Source: Candidatus Gastranaerophilales bacterium (GTDB lineage: Bacteria; Cyanobacteriota; Vampirovibrionia; Gastranaerophilales; Gastranaerophilaceae). From it: DNA of 9,731 bases. The notes beneath the pieces are model-generated. The model was not told where the DNA came from and searched no databases. It saw nothing but the letters and a program-made list of their open reading frames with translations. How positions within the stretch are numbered: the first letter of the stretch is position 1; each line of letters begins with the position of its first letter. The translations under genes and the position numbers were made by a program. The stretch is taken from contig CALVEE010000075.1 of the NCBI GenBank assembly GCA_944326495.1, positions 1 through 9,731 of the forward strand, in the 5' to 3' direction. Of this stretch, positions 1-5,754 are shown piece by piece.

Positions 1-65
1 ATTTGATAGACTTTACCTATACTACATAAATTTGTTATAATTGTGTAACGGCATTTAGTCCTTCT

Positions 66-749
66 TTAATTGTCAGAACTAATAAATTGAGAAGTAATAT
101 CTTGCCCATTTTCATTAGTAATCTTGACAATCTTATCACCATCAAATTGTACGGCGTTTTTAATATTTTTGTCTGTAATATTAAATGTACCTGAAGATAT
201 TGTAGTTTCGCCAGACTTAAATCTTAATCCGGTTAACATTCTCATTTCTTTATTATTCATCAAACCGTTGATTTGATTTATATCAGTTATTGTTTCAGTT
301 TTTCCCGGTATATAGTATACAGGTTTTCCATTTTTCATAGCGACTTTTATTTCCGTTAAAGCCGGTGTTTTCTTAGAGACAGTCTCTGCTGCTTGAGTGG
401 CTACTGTATTAACCTCCATTCCAAACATTTTCTTAAACCCATTTTTAAGACGAGTTAAGCCTTCGCCGGTTCCTTTGCCTTTTCTGTAAGCATAGATTAA
501 AGCGCCAGCAGTTAATGCGGTTCCGATTACACCGGCTACCGTACCGGCATTAGAATCCTTTTCAGAATAATCTGCTTTTGGAAGATTAGCTGTTGAAGTG
601 CTTGTTTTCGCAGACGAATTTGTCACTTGAGGCTGTTGTACAGTCTGCTGTACTCCCCTAAAATTAGGATTGTATGAACTTAGAGCATACATAAAATACG
701 GATCGCTTCCGTATGAGCTGATACCATTAATTCCTAAACCTGGTGACAT
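66..749 (-). CDS. Hypothetical protein with one internal membrane segment
   Basis: A 227-residue protein I cannot assign to a functional family. The N-terminus (about 1-35) is rich in Gly, Ser, Tyr and Asn and contains the stretch SSYGSDPYFMYALSSYNPNF, which I associate with a recurrent protein type of gut Melainabacteria; that link is recollection, not a search. Residues 36-60 are a low-complexity Gln/Ser/Thr linker. Residues 69-88 are a Gly/Ala-rich hydrophobic helix followed by Lys/Arg (YRKGKG), so the C-terminal part is probably cytoplasmic. The C-terminal 95 residues look like a small mixed alpha/beta domain (KPVYYIPGKTETI, GTFNITDKNI). There is no classical signal peptide. The ATG at 749 has an SD-like AAAGGCGG six bases upstream. 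It is transcribed away from the phospholipase-like gene and separated from it by 160 nt, so it may have its own promoter, though I find no convincing -35/-10 pair. Confidence 0.8.
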   Translation of the reverse strand: MSPGLGINGISSYGSDPYFMYALSSYNPNFRGVQQTVQQPQVTNSSAKTSTSTANLPKADYSEKDSNAGTVAGVIGTALTAGALIYAYRKGKGTGEGLTRLKNGFKKMFGMEVNTVATQAAETVSKKTPALTEIKVAMKNGKPVYYIPGKTETITDINQINGLMNNKEMRMLTGLRFKSGETTISSGTFNITDKNIKNAVQFDGDKIVKITNENGQDITSQFISSDN

Positions 750-755
750 AAATAA

Positions 756-763
756 CCGCCTTT
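756..763 (-). promoter_or_regulatory. Shine-Dalgarno of the 66-749 gene
   Basis: Read on the minus strand this is AAAGGCGG, one mismatch from AAGGAGG, ending six bases before the ATG. It supports the start at 749. Confidence 0.55.
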
Positions 764-909
764 CTTACAAGATAATCATAGATACAATAACCTTAATTAT
801 CTTACTTTTTGTATACCTTACAATTTTTAATTTTCCCTTATATACATAAAGTTTTTTTATCTATAAAAATTGCCTGATTTTTAAGCGGTAGTTTACAAAA
901 GTTTACATT

Positions 910-2565
910 TTATCTGCATCCGTCATCAGCTAAATCTACAAGCCCGTCATAATCATTATCCAGACCGTCAGAACAGGAGCCGGTTGAATCGGAGCTTTCT
1001 GCACGCGCATTATATTTCAGCCATTTATCAGAAATTTTATTCCATTCATATAGAAAAAATTTCTTAAAGAAAATTGAAGCATCTCTGTTTTTTAAAACAA
1101 TAAGATTTTCATCATTTTTACTATTACCGCTGGCTGAAAAGTTCATTGAACCTAATATTAAATACTCATCATCAATAACAATGGTCTTTGTATGCATTTT
1201 GCCGGCAAAATTCTCTGTCTTAACAGGAATTCCGGCCTGCCTTAGATTTTCGTGACGCGAATATTTGCTGGAAGCGCTAAGCGCATCTAAGATAACTTTC
1301 ACATCAACGCCGCGTTTCTTAGCGTTTATTAATTCTTCTATGAATTGCTTATCAGTTACAAAAAAGGCTGGAATATAAATATATTTCTTTGCATTCCGAA
1401 TTCTTGGGATAACTGCGTTTGTAAGCGGTCTATCCTGCGGGGAGAAATAAATCTCAAGATTGTCATAAATTCTATCACCATACGATATTTTATCCTGATG
1501 GAATTTTCCGCTATACATTTGCTCAAATTCTCTTTTGTAAATTTTAGCAGCCTTAGAGGAATTAATTACTATAATATTATTAGCATTAAATCCGGACATA
1601 TCTGTATGGGATAGGTTTGCAGAGCCGGTAATCACTATTTTATTATCAAATATGTAAAACTTATTGTGCATTATATTATTAACCATGCCGGAATTTTTAT
1701 CAGAAATATTATCAGGAATAAGATTTACAAACTTAAAAGTATCGGGGTAAATATTTTGTTTTTTAGAATCAATATCATACACAACCCTTATCTTAACTCC
1801 CCGCTTAATAGCATCCCTTATCGCAGCTTCAATTGCCGGAGTCGAAGAATAACCGTAAATTGCAATATCAATTGTCTCTTCCGCTTTATTTATATGGTCA
1901 AGGATTTCTCTGCAAATCTCTTCCCTGCAATTTCTGTCAGGCTTTAATTTATTCGTCATATCAGAAACAATGAGTTTAATATTATCTGCATATAAATGTA
2001 AAGGCTGTTTGGGAAAAGACCGCTTTGGAGGCGGAAATATTTTGTTATAATGAGTTTTGCGCATAAGAATAAAATCCCCGTTATCAAATTCTCTTGATAC
2101 GGGATAATAAATATCATCCTTTACAATACCGTAGTTTGCTCTGCGTATTGATTTTAATAATTTATCAAACGCATATTTATTCGTTAATTTGCCGTCTTTA
2201 ATTGAATATGGTGAATTCAGAAATCTTGAATTATAGCTAAACTTATAATAAATCAAGTTTTCATCAACAATTCTTACCCTGCGCCCTTTCAGCAGATTTT
2301 CTGCCCAGTACCTGCCGAGATTGCCGAGAATAAAAGCCTCTGTTTCATCTAATCCAAGACTTTTGGCTAAAATCTTATTTTTCTCTGTAAAGTGGGCATC
2401 AAAAGTTTCCGCCCCGGTAATTTTGTAGATATCACCATTATCAAGAACAAGCTCAACCGGAGATATAACTCTATCGACAGAATATTCTTTGTTATCAAAA
2501 GCGAAAAACAAAACATAGATTATAAACAAAACAATTAAAATAATAATACTAATCTTTTTGAGCAT
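910..2565 (-). CDS. Membrane-anchored phospholipase D-superfamily protein with C-terminal Asp-rich Cys loop
   Basis: A 551-residue protein counted from the ATG at 2565; a TTG at 2580 would add five residues. Residues 4-23 are a hydrophobic N-terminal anchor, so the rest is probably outside the cytoplasmic membrane. Residues 35-150 look like a diverged SNase/OB-fold domain: ITGAETFD resembles the family's LIGIDTPE, followed by a helix and a strand pattern containing an Arg (about 114). Residues 190-507 form two PLD repeats, each with an intact HxKxxxxD motif: HNKFYIFD (300-307, then GSANLS) and HTKTIVID (458-465, then GSMNFS). This predicts a monomeric phosphodiesterase acting on phospholipid or nucleic acid. 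The tail (531-550) is CSDGLDNDYDGLVDLADDGC, an Asp-rich loop between two Cys that resembles a calcium-binding, disulfide-closed motif of exported proteins. The gene overlaps the end of the upstream deacetylase and lacks a clear SD, which suggests translational coupling. Substrate unknown. Confidence 0.9.
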   Translation of the reverse strand: MLKKISIIILIVLFIIYVLFFAFDNKEYSVDRVISPVELVLDNGDIYKITGAETFDAHFTEKNKILAKSLGLDETEAFILGNLGRYWAENLLKGRRVRIVDENLIYYKFSYNSRFLNSPYSIKDGKLTNKYAFDKLLKSIRRANYGIVKDDIYYPVSREFDNGDFILMRKTHYNKIFPPPKRSFPKQPLHLYADNIKLIVSDMTNKLKPDRNCREEICREILDHINKAEETIDIAIYGYSSTPAIEAAIRDAIKRGVKIRVVYDIDSKKQNIYPDTFKFVNLIPDNISDKNSGMVNNIMHNKFYIFDNKIVITGSANLSHTDMSGFNANNIIVINSSKAAKIYKREFEQMYSGKFHQDKISYGDRIYDNLEIYFSPQDRPLTNAVIPRIRNAKKYIYIPAFFVTDKQFIEELINAKKRGVDVKVILDALSASSKYSRHENLRQAGIPVKTENFAGKMHTKTIVIDDEYLILGSMNFSASGNSKNDENLIVLKNRDASIFFKKFFLYEWNKISDKWLKYNARAESSDSTGSCSDGLDNDYDGLVDLADDGCR

Positions 2566-3406
2566 AATTAGTAATTTCAAAACCTATTTTTTCGATTTTT
2601 TCCTTGAGTTTCATATTTTTAGTAATCTGAAACTCTGTAAAATGATTATCAATAGTACCATCCTCATACCTGCAGGGATGAATCAGCGCCTCAACGATAG
2701 CATTCTCCTGTTTTATTGCCATTAACCCGTAAGATATTGCGAGACTGTTCATCATAGAAGTATACGCAACTCCTATCAAATACTCGTTTGTAGAAAGTTC
2801 ATATTTCTGCACCGTATGTTCATTAATCAGTGTGAAAAAATTCAGCAAAGCAACTTTTATAAGATTAACCGGATATTTTAAATTCAAATGTCTATGTACA
2901 TCAGGGATTATATAAGGCTTTTCAAACTGAGTTCTAACCTGTTTTATACCATACTCTTTAGCGAGTCTGCATACTAAATCAAAAATTCTCGGAATTGAAT
3001 GAACATGGACATGAGAATCTATATGGTCAGCTTTTGTATATTTTAAAACTTCTTCAATCTGCGCTCTGAATTCTTTTTCCACCTGTTCCAGAAAAGTTGT
3101 ATCTTTTGTATCAATAGATTTCAAAAGCAGGGCTCCAAACGAGTTATTAAAATTCCCGTTACAGTCAGTAAGCTTATCAAGATTAAGACAAAGAGATTTT
3201 CCCTCAATAATATTAAGGTGAATTCCGATACCTAAATCCGGACAGGCAGGAATAATCTTCTTGCAAGCTTCCTCAAAAGCTTCGCCGTTTGCAGTCAGAC
3301 TTGCGCTTTTAAGAATACCTGATGAATACCCTTCAAGCACAGCTCTGTTAAAAGCCTCGCTCATCCCGAAATCATCTGCATTTAGTATAAATTTCTTCCC
3401 TGTCAA
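2549..3406 (-). CDS. ChbG/HpnK-family carbohydrate deacetylase (YdjC-like)
   Basis: A 285-residue protein of normal length for the ChbG/YdjC/HpnK family, metal-dependent enzymes that remove acetyl groups from N-acetylated sugars. The N-terminus carries the hallmark NADDFG (9-14). His63 in GIHLN, the DSHVHVH block (130-136) and IHPCRYED (242-249) supply the expected metal ligands and catalytic His residues. There is no signal peptide, so it acts in the cytoplasm or at the inner membrane face. Translation starts at TTG: an excellent AAAGGAG lies six bases upstream, and NADDFG sits at the usual distance. It is followed with overlap by the phospholipase-like gene and is divergent from a lipid-carrier GT2 glycosyltransferase. 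By analogy with HpnI/HpnK or ArnC/ArnD pairs, it may deacylate a lipid-linked amino sugar. The family is certain; the exact substrate is not, and no other hopanoid gene is in the window. Confidence 0.92.
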   Translation of the reverse strand: MTGKKFILNADDFGMSEAFNRAVLEGYSSGILKSASLTANGEAFEEACKKIIPACPDLGIGIHLNIIEGKSLCLNLDKLTDCNGNFNNSFGALLLKSIDTKDTTFLEQVEKEFRAQIEEVLKYTKADHIDSHVHVHSIPRIFDLVCRLAKEYGIKQVRTQFEKPYIIPDVHRHLNLKYPVNLIKVALLNFFTLINEHTVQKYELSTNEYLIGVAYTSMMNSLAISYGLMAIKQENAIVEALIHPCRYEDGTIDNHFTEFQITKNMKLKEKIEKIGFEITNYAQKD

Positions 3407-3412
3407 AAATTG

Positions 3413-3419
3413 CTCCTTT
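3413..3419 (-). promoter_or_regulatory. Strong Shine-Dalgarno that fixes a TTG start
   Basis: On the minus strand this reads AAAGGAG, six bases before the TTG at 3406. It decides the deacetylase start in the absence of a nearby in-frame ATG before the conserved NADDFG motif. Confidence 0.75.
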
Positions 3420-3441
3420 ATTTTCCTCTAATTTATTGTAT

Positions 3442-3447
3442 TATAAT
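3442..3447 (+). promoter_or_regulatory. Possible -10 element of the glycosyltransferase
   Basis: A perfect TATAAT sits 15 bases before the ATG at 3463. It has no good -35 at 16-18 bp. The predicted transcription start (about 3454) would cut into the gagagg SD, so this may be only the mirror image of the minus-strand -10. Confidence 0.25.
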
Positions 3448-3450
3448 ATA

Positions 3451-3456
3451 GAGAGG
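3451..3456 (+). promoter_or_regulatory. Shine-Dalgarno of the GT2 gene
   Basis: GAGAGG followed by six bases and then ATG at 3463. It favours this ATG over the in-frame TTG at 3436, which lies upstream of the SD. Confidence 0.6.
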
Positions 3457-3462
3457 ATTACA

Positions 3463-4425
3463 ATGAGAAGCAGCAAAACAAAACTTGCAATTATCATCCC
3501 CTGTTATAATGAAGAGCTGGTTGTTAAATCAACAGTAGAAACTCTTTTGAATGTTTTAGACGGGATTATAAAAAAAGATAAGATTTCAAAAGAGAGCTAT
3601 ATCTATCTTATAGACGACGGGTCTAAGGATAACACCTGGAATATTATTGAAGAATTGCATAAAAAATACGGTTCAAAAGTAAAGGGGACAAAGTTTATCC
3701 GTAATTACGGAAACCAAAAGGCGCTTATTGCCGGACTTCTCGGAGTAAAAGAAATCGGATGCGACTGTGTTATATCAATTGATGCAGACTTGCAGCAGGA
3801 TGAAAATGCTATAGAGAAATTTATAGACGAATTCCATAACGGAGCTGATATTGTATCCGGTATAAGAAATGACAGAAAAACAGATACGTTTTTCAAAAAA
3901 TACACAGCTCTGTGTTTCTACAAACTAATGAACCTTCTGGGAGTAAAAATTCCGCCTAACCATTCTGATTTCAGACTTGTCAGCTATAAAGGACTTGAGA
4001 TTTTAGAAAAATATTCCGAAGCCGGCTTATTCTTAAGAGGTTTCTTTCATGAAATCGGACTCAAAACAGCTTATGTACATTTTGATGTAAAACCCAGAGC
4101 TTTAGGCTCTTCAAAATTTAATTTCTTTTCCTTGACAAGCCTTGCTCTTAATGGAATAACAGCTTTCAGTATAGTACCCCTTAGAATTATTGCAGTAATC
4201 GGGGTTTTAACTGTATTGGGAAGCGGTCTGCTCGCTATAGACGTTTTGATTGAAAAATATTTACTCCATAATACGCCGAGCGGCTGGGCTACTCTTGTAT
4301 TCTTACTAGCATTCTTTGGCGGCCTGCAGTTATTCTGCCTCGGGATTATAGGCGAATATTTAGGACAGATTTTTAACGAAGTAAAAGCACGTCCGAGGTA
4401 TATTAAAGAACAAGAATTAATATAA
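3463..4425 (+). CDS. GT2 glycosyltransferase, polyprenyl-phosphate type (GtrB/ArnC/DPM-like)
   Basis: A 320-residue membrane glycosyltransferase that should move a sugar from a nucleotide donor to a polyprenyl phosphate at the cytoplasmic face of the inner membrane. The GT-A domain shows PCYNEE (13-18), DDGSKD (51-56) for nucleotide binding, DADLQQD (107-113, the DxD metal motif), SDFRL (168-172) and the acceptor-side PRALGSSKF (210-218). Two membrane helices follow (about 238-262 and 275-300), the normal layout for GtrB/ArnC-like enzymes, and the tail is basic. Length is typical. I chose the ATG at 3463 because of its SD and because the family begins just before the IIIPCYNEE strand; an in-frame TTG lies at 3436. 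It is divergent from the HpnK-like deacetylase, suggesting that both act on one lipid-linked amino sugar. The sugar identity cannot be read from the sequence. Confidence 0.93.
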   Translation: MRSSKTKLAIIIPCYNEELVVKSTVETLLNVLDGIIKKDKISKESYIYLIDDGSKDNTWNIIEELHKKYGSKVKGTKFIRNYGNQKALIAGLLGVKEIGCDCVISIDADLQQDENAIEKFIDEFHNGADIVSGIRNDRKTDTFFKKYTALCFYKLMNLLGVKIPPNHSDFRLVSYKGLEILEKYSEAGLFLRGFFHEIGLKTAYVHFDVKPRALGSSKFNFFSLTSLALNGITAFSIVPLRIIAVIGVLTVLGSGLLAIDVLIEKYLLHNTPSGWATLVFLLAFFGGLQLFCLGIIGEYLGQIFNEVKARPRYIKEQELI

Positions 4426-4506
4426 TCTTCGGTCTCCTGTTTCCGCTAAATTTTCCCCAACTGGCCGGGGTTTAAACTAACCTTGTCTTGGATTTCCTCC
4501 CTTTAA

Positions 4507-4803
4507 TTAATTATTTTCTAGGAAAGAAAAATCATCCCCTAACTCTTCTTCTATCATTTTGACAAGAATATGTGGTTTTATCCCCAAACCTTCTGCTATT
4601 CTCCATAATGTTGAAAATTGAGGATCTTTAATACCGTTTTCCAAATCAGCCCACATAGATTTACCCATGCCGATTTCATCAGCACTTTTAGTAATAGATT
4701 TTGTTCTATTTTCCTTGACTACTTTCGCTATAGCTTTTTGAAATTCTTGCTTTAGAACTTGCATATTTTTCATTATTGTTCTAATATGATTACAAGTTGT
4801 CAT
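4507..4803 (-). CDS. Small XRE-family (Cro/cI-type) transcriptional regulator
   Basis: A 98-residue protein dominated by one helix-turn-helix domain (about 16-82). The recognition region is SITKSADEIGMGKSMWADLENGIKDPQFSTLWRIAEGLGIKP, matching the XRE pattern of scaffold helix, turn, recognition helix, then the conserved pairing of a glutamate-asparagine-gly motif with PxxxTLxRIAxGL. The tail is acidic (EEELGDDFSFLENN); there is no sensor domain and no adjacent toxin gene. A solo repressor is therefore likelier than an antitoxin. The ATG at 4803 has no SD and lies inside a perfect 26-bp palindrome; ATGs at residues 11 and 14 are alternative starts that would place the palindrome wholly upstream. 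It converges on the glycosyltransferase and is divergent from the secreted-protein gene at 4957, either of which could be a target besides itself. Confidence 0.85.
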   Translation of the reverse strand: MTTCNHIRTIMKNMQVLKQEFQKAIAKVVKENRTKSITKSADEIGMGKSMWADLENGIKDPQFSTLWRIAEGLGIKPHILVKMIEEELGDDFSFLENN

Positions 4804-4819
4804 AATATTATGACAACTT
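4794..4819. promoter_or_regulatory. Perfect 26-bp palindrome, candidate XRE operator
   Basis: The left arm AAGTTGTCATAAT (4794-4806) is followed directly by its exact reverse complement (4807-4819). The repressor's ATG (4801-4803 on the minus strand) is within it. Two 13-bp half sites without a spacer fit a dimeric XRE repressor binding its own gene start. The outer heptamer AAGTTGT/ACAACTT has a partial extra copy, AACTTG, at 4756-4761 inside the gene. In RNA the same sequence can fold into a hairpin burying the start codon. Confidence 0.6.
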
Positions 4820-4921
4820 CTGCAAATAGTGAGTCTCTAATTTTGAATACAATACTAAAATAAATAATTCAAGATATTTATTTTTACACATTCCGATAAA
4901 TTTTATTTATAAAAATATTAA

Positions 4922-4950
4922 TTGAAATCCTGATAAATTTAAACTAAAAT
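4922..4950 (+). promoter_or_regulatory. Promoter of the secreted-protein gene, predicting a leaderless mRNA
   Basis: TTGAAA (4922-4927), a 17-bp spacer and TAAAAT (4945-4950) form a near-consensus sigma-70-type promoter. Exactly six bases separate the -10 from the ATG at 4957, so the expected +1 is the A of the start codon. A second, weaker pair (TTTACA at 4883-4888 and TATAAA at 4908-4913, 19-bp spacer) could give a longer leader, but that leader would also lack an SD. Confidence 0.6.
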
Positions 4951-4956
4951 ATATGT

Positions 4957-5724
4957 ATGAAAAGAATAGCTGTAGTATTTATTTTATCGGTTTTATTAGG
5001 TTTGCCTGCACTATCGGAGGAATTTGATATCAAAGATGTTAAAGGCCTTAAAAAAGTAAATAGTGAGATTACCCAAACAGGAGATGTCAAAGAAACTTAT
5101 AAGCTGCAAGGACAGATCGAATATGACGATAATCCTGTTGAGACAATTTATCTTGATGATGATATTGATAAACCACAGATTAATATTCCAAAGCGCACGC
5201 TCGCTTTGCCGGTAAGCTTTTTGGATATAAAAACAAACACAGACAGCCCGAGGAGCGCTCTTGCAAGAGCTTCTGTAAGCAGAAACAATCTAAAAGACAT
5301 ACTTCCACTAAGCGGTAACCTTTCAGAACAATTCCGCGGGATAACATATGGAACACTCTGGGGTGAAGAGCTCTCTCTTTCTCAGATGGAATCTTCAACA
5401 GGAGTTTTTTTGAGGTATGATGCCCCAAAATTTTTTTCTCTTGACACAACATTCAAACAATCAGCTTCACAGGATATTGGAACCAATTACGGAACTGTCA
5501 GGGTTACTCCGGAATGGCATATTACTGATAAGTTAACCCTGAAAGACTCTTTTACAAATTATGTTGCTGCGCCTAAAAATAAGAATGAAATAACTATTGT
5601 GTACACTCCTGCATTAAAAAAATATGCAGAATCTTTAAAATTTGAACTTGGTGTCGCTCAATCATATTATCAGAACGGCAGACAAAGTTCCGCAGTAAGC
5701 TTCTCTACCGGTTTTAAGTTGTAA
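4957..5724 (+). CDS. Secreted hypothetical protein, possibly outer-membrane associated
   Basis: A 255-residue protein that I do not recognise by family. It begins with a clear Sec signal peptide: MKR, a hydrophobic core (about 4-16), then PALS with cleavage predicted after Ser20 (Ala at -3, Ser at -1). Residues 21-75 are acidic and probably flexible. Residues 145-255 alternate polar and hydrophobic residues in strand-length runs (GVFLRYDA, FFSLDTTFKQS, GTVRVTPEWHI, KLTLKDSFTNYV, EITIVYTPAL, KFELGVAQSYYQ, AVSFSTGFKL). The last ends with an aromatic three residues from the terminus, as in outer-membrane beta-barrel ends; the barrel idea is inference. An in-frame stop at 4945-4947 forces the ATG at 4957 or a later start, and a later start would destroy the signal peptide. 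There is no SD. It precedes a septum-type protein by only 30 nt. Confidence 0.82.
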   Translation: MKRIAVVFILSVLLGLPALSEEFDIKDVKGLKKVNSEITQTGDVKETYKLQGQIEYDDNPVETIYLDDDIDKPQINIPKRTLALPVSFLDIKTNTDSPRSALARASVSRNNLKDILPLSGNLSEQFRGITYGTLWGEELSLSQMESSTGVFLRYDAPKFFSLDTTFKQSASQDIGTNYGTVRVTPEWHITDKLTLKDSFTNYVAAPKNKNEITIVYTPALKKYAESLKFELGVAQSYYQNGRQSSAVSFSTGFKL

Positions 5725-5747
5725 TTAATAAAAAATTTTTATATAAT
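5719..5747 (+). promoter_or_regulatory. Promoter of the DivIC-like gene, overlapping the previous stop codon
   Basis: TTGTAA (5719-5724, containing the upstream gene's TAA), a 17-bp spacer and a perfect TATAAT (5742-5747). The ATG at 5755 begins seven bases after the -10 and no SD is present, so a leaderless or one-nucleotide-leader transcript is expected. Confidence 0.6.
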
Positions 5748-5754
5748 CAATTAT

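Larger units (their letters stand above)
3440..3469 (-). promoter_or_regulatory. Candidate promoter of the deacetylase-PLD unit
   Basis: On the minus strand TTCTCA (3464-3469) lies 18 bp from a perfect TATAAT (3440-3445). Transcription would start near 3433, giving a leader of about 27 nt that contains the strong SD. The -35 matches consensus at only four of six positions. The -10 interleaves with a plus-strand TATAAT at 3442-3447 that faces the divergent glycosyltransferase. Confidence 0.4.

Noticed and set aside
12..41. TTTACC-18-TATAAT pair at the left edge as a plus-strand promoter
   Set aside because: It would transcribe antisense into the first gene with no gene to serve; AT-rich DNA gives such pairs by chance.
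890..907. Direct repeat GTTTACA (two copies, ten-base period) after the PLD gene
   Set aside because: Only two short copies in AT-rich DNA with no unit structure beyond that; not a CRISPR or iteron array.
1345..1947. Plus-strand open frames at 1345-1614 and 1666-1947 opposite the PLD gene
   Set aside because: They are antisense to a well-conserved gene with intact HKD motifs, have no ribosome site, and their translations are low-complexity Ile/Asn-rich shadows.
3705..3905. Minus-strand open frame inside the GT2 gene
   Set aside because: It is a shadow of the conserved glycosyltransferase core, with no start signals and a composition unlike a real protein.
4462..4482. CCCC...GGGG hairpin between the GT2 and XRE genes as a bidirectional terminator
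   Set aside because: Only four GC pairs around an eight-base loop, flanks do not extend the stem, and no good T-tract follows on either strand.
4507..4803. XRE protein as antitoxin of a toxin-antitoxin pair
   Set aside because: No small toxin-like gene lies next to it on the same strand; the neighbours are convergent or divergent.
5180..5452. Minus-strand open frame inside the secreted-protein gene
   Set aside because: The plus-strand frame has a signal peptide and a promoter; the antisense frame has neither.
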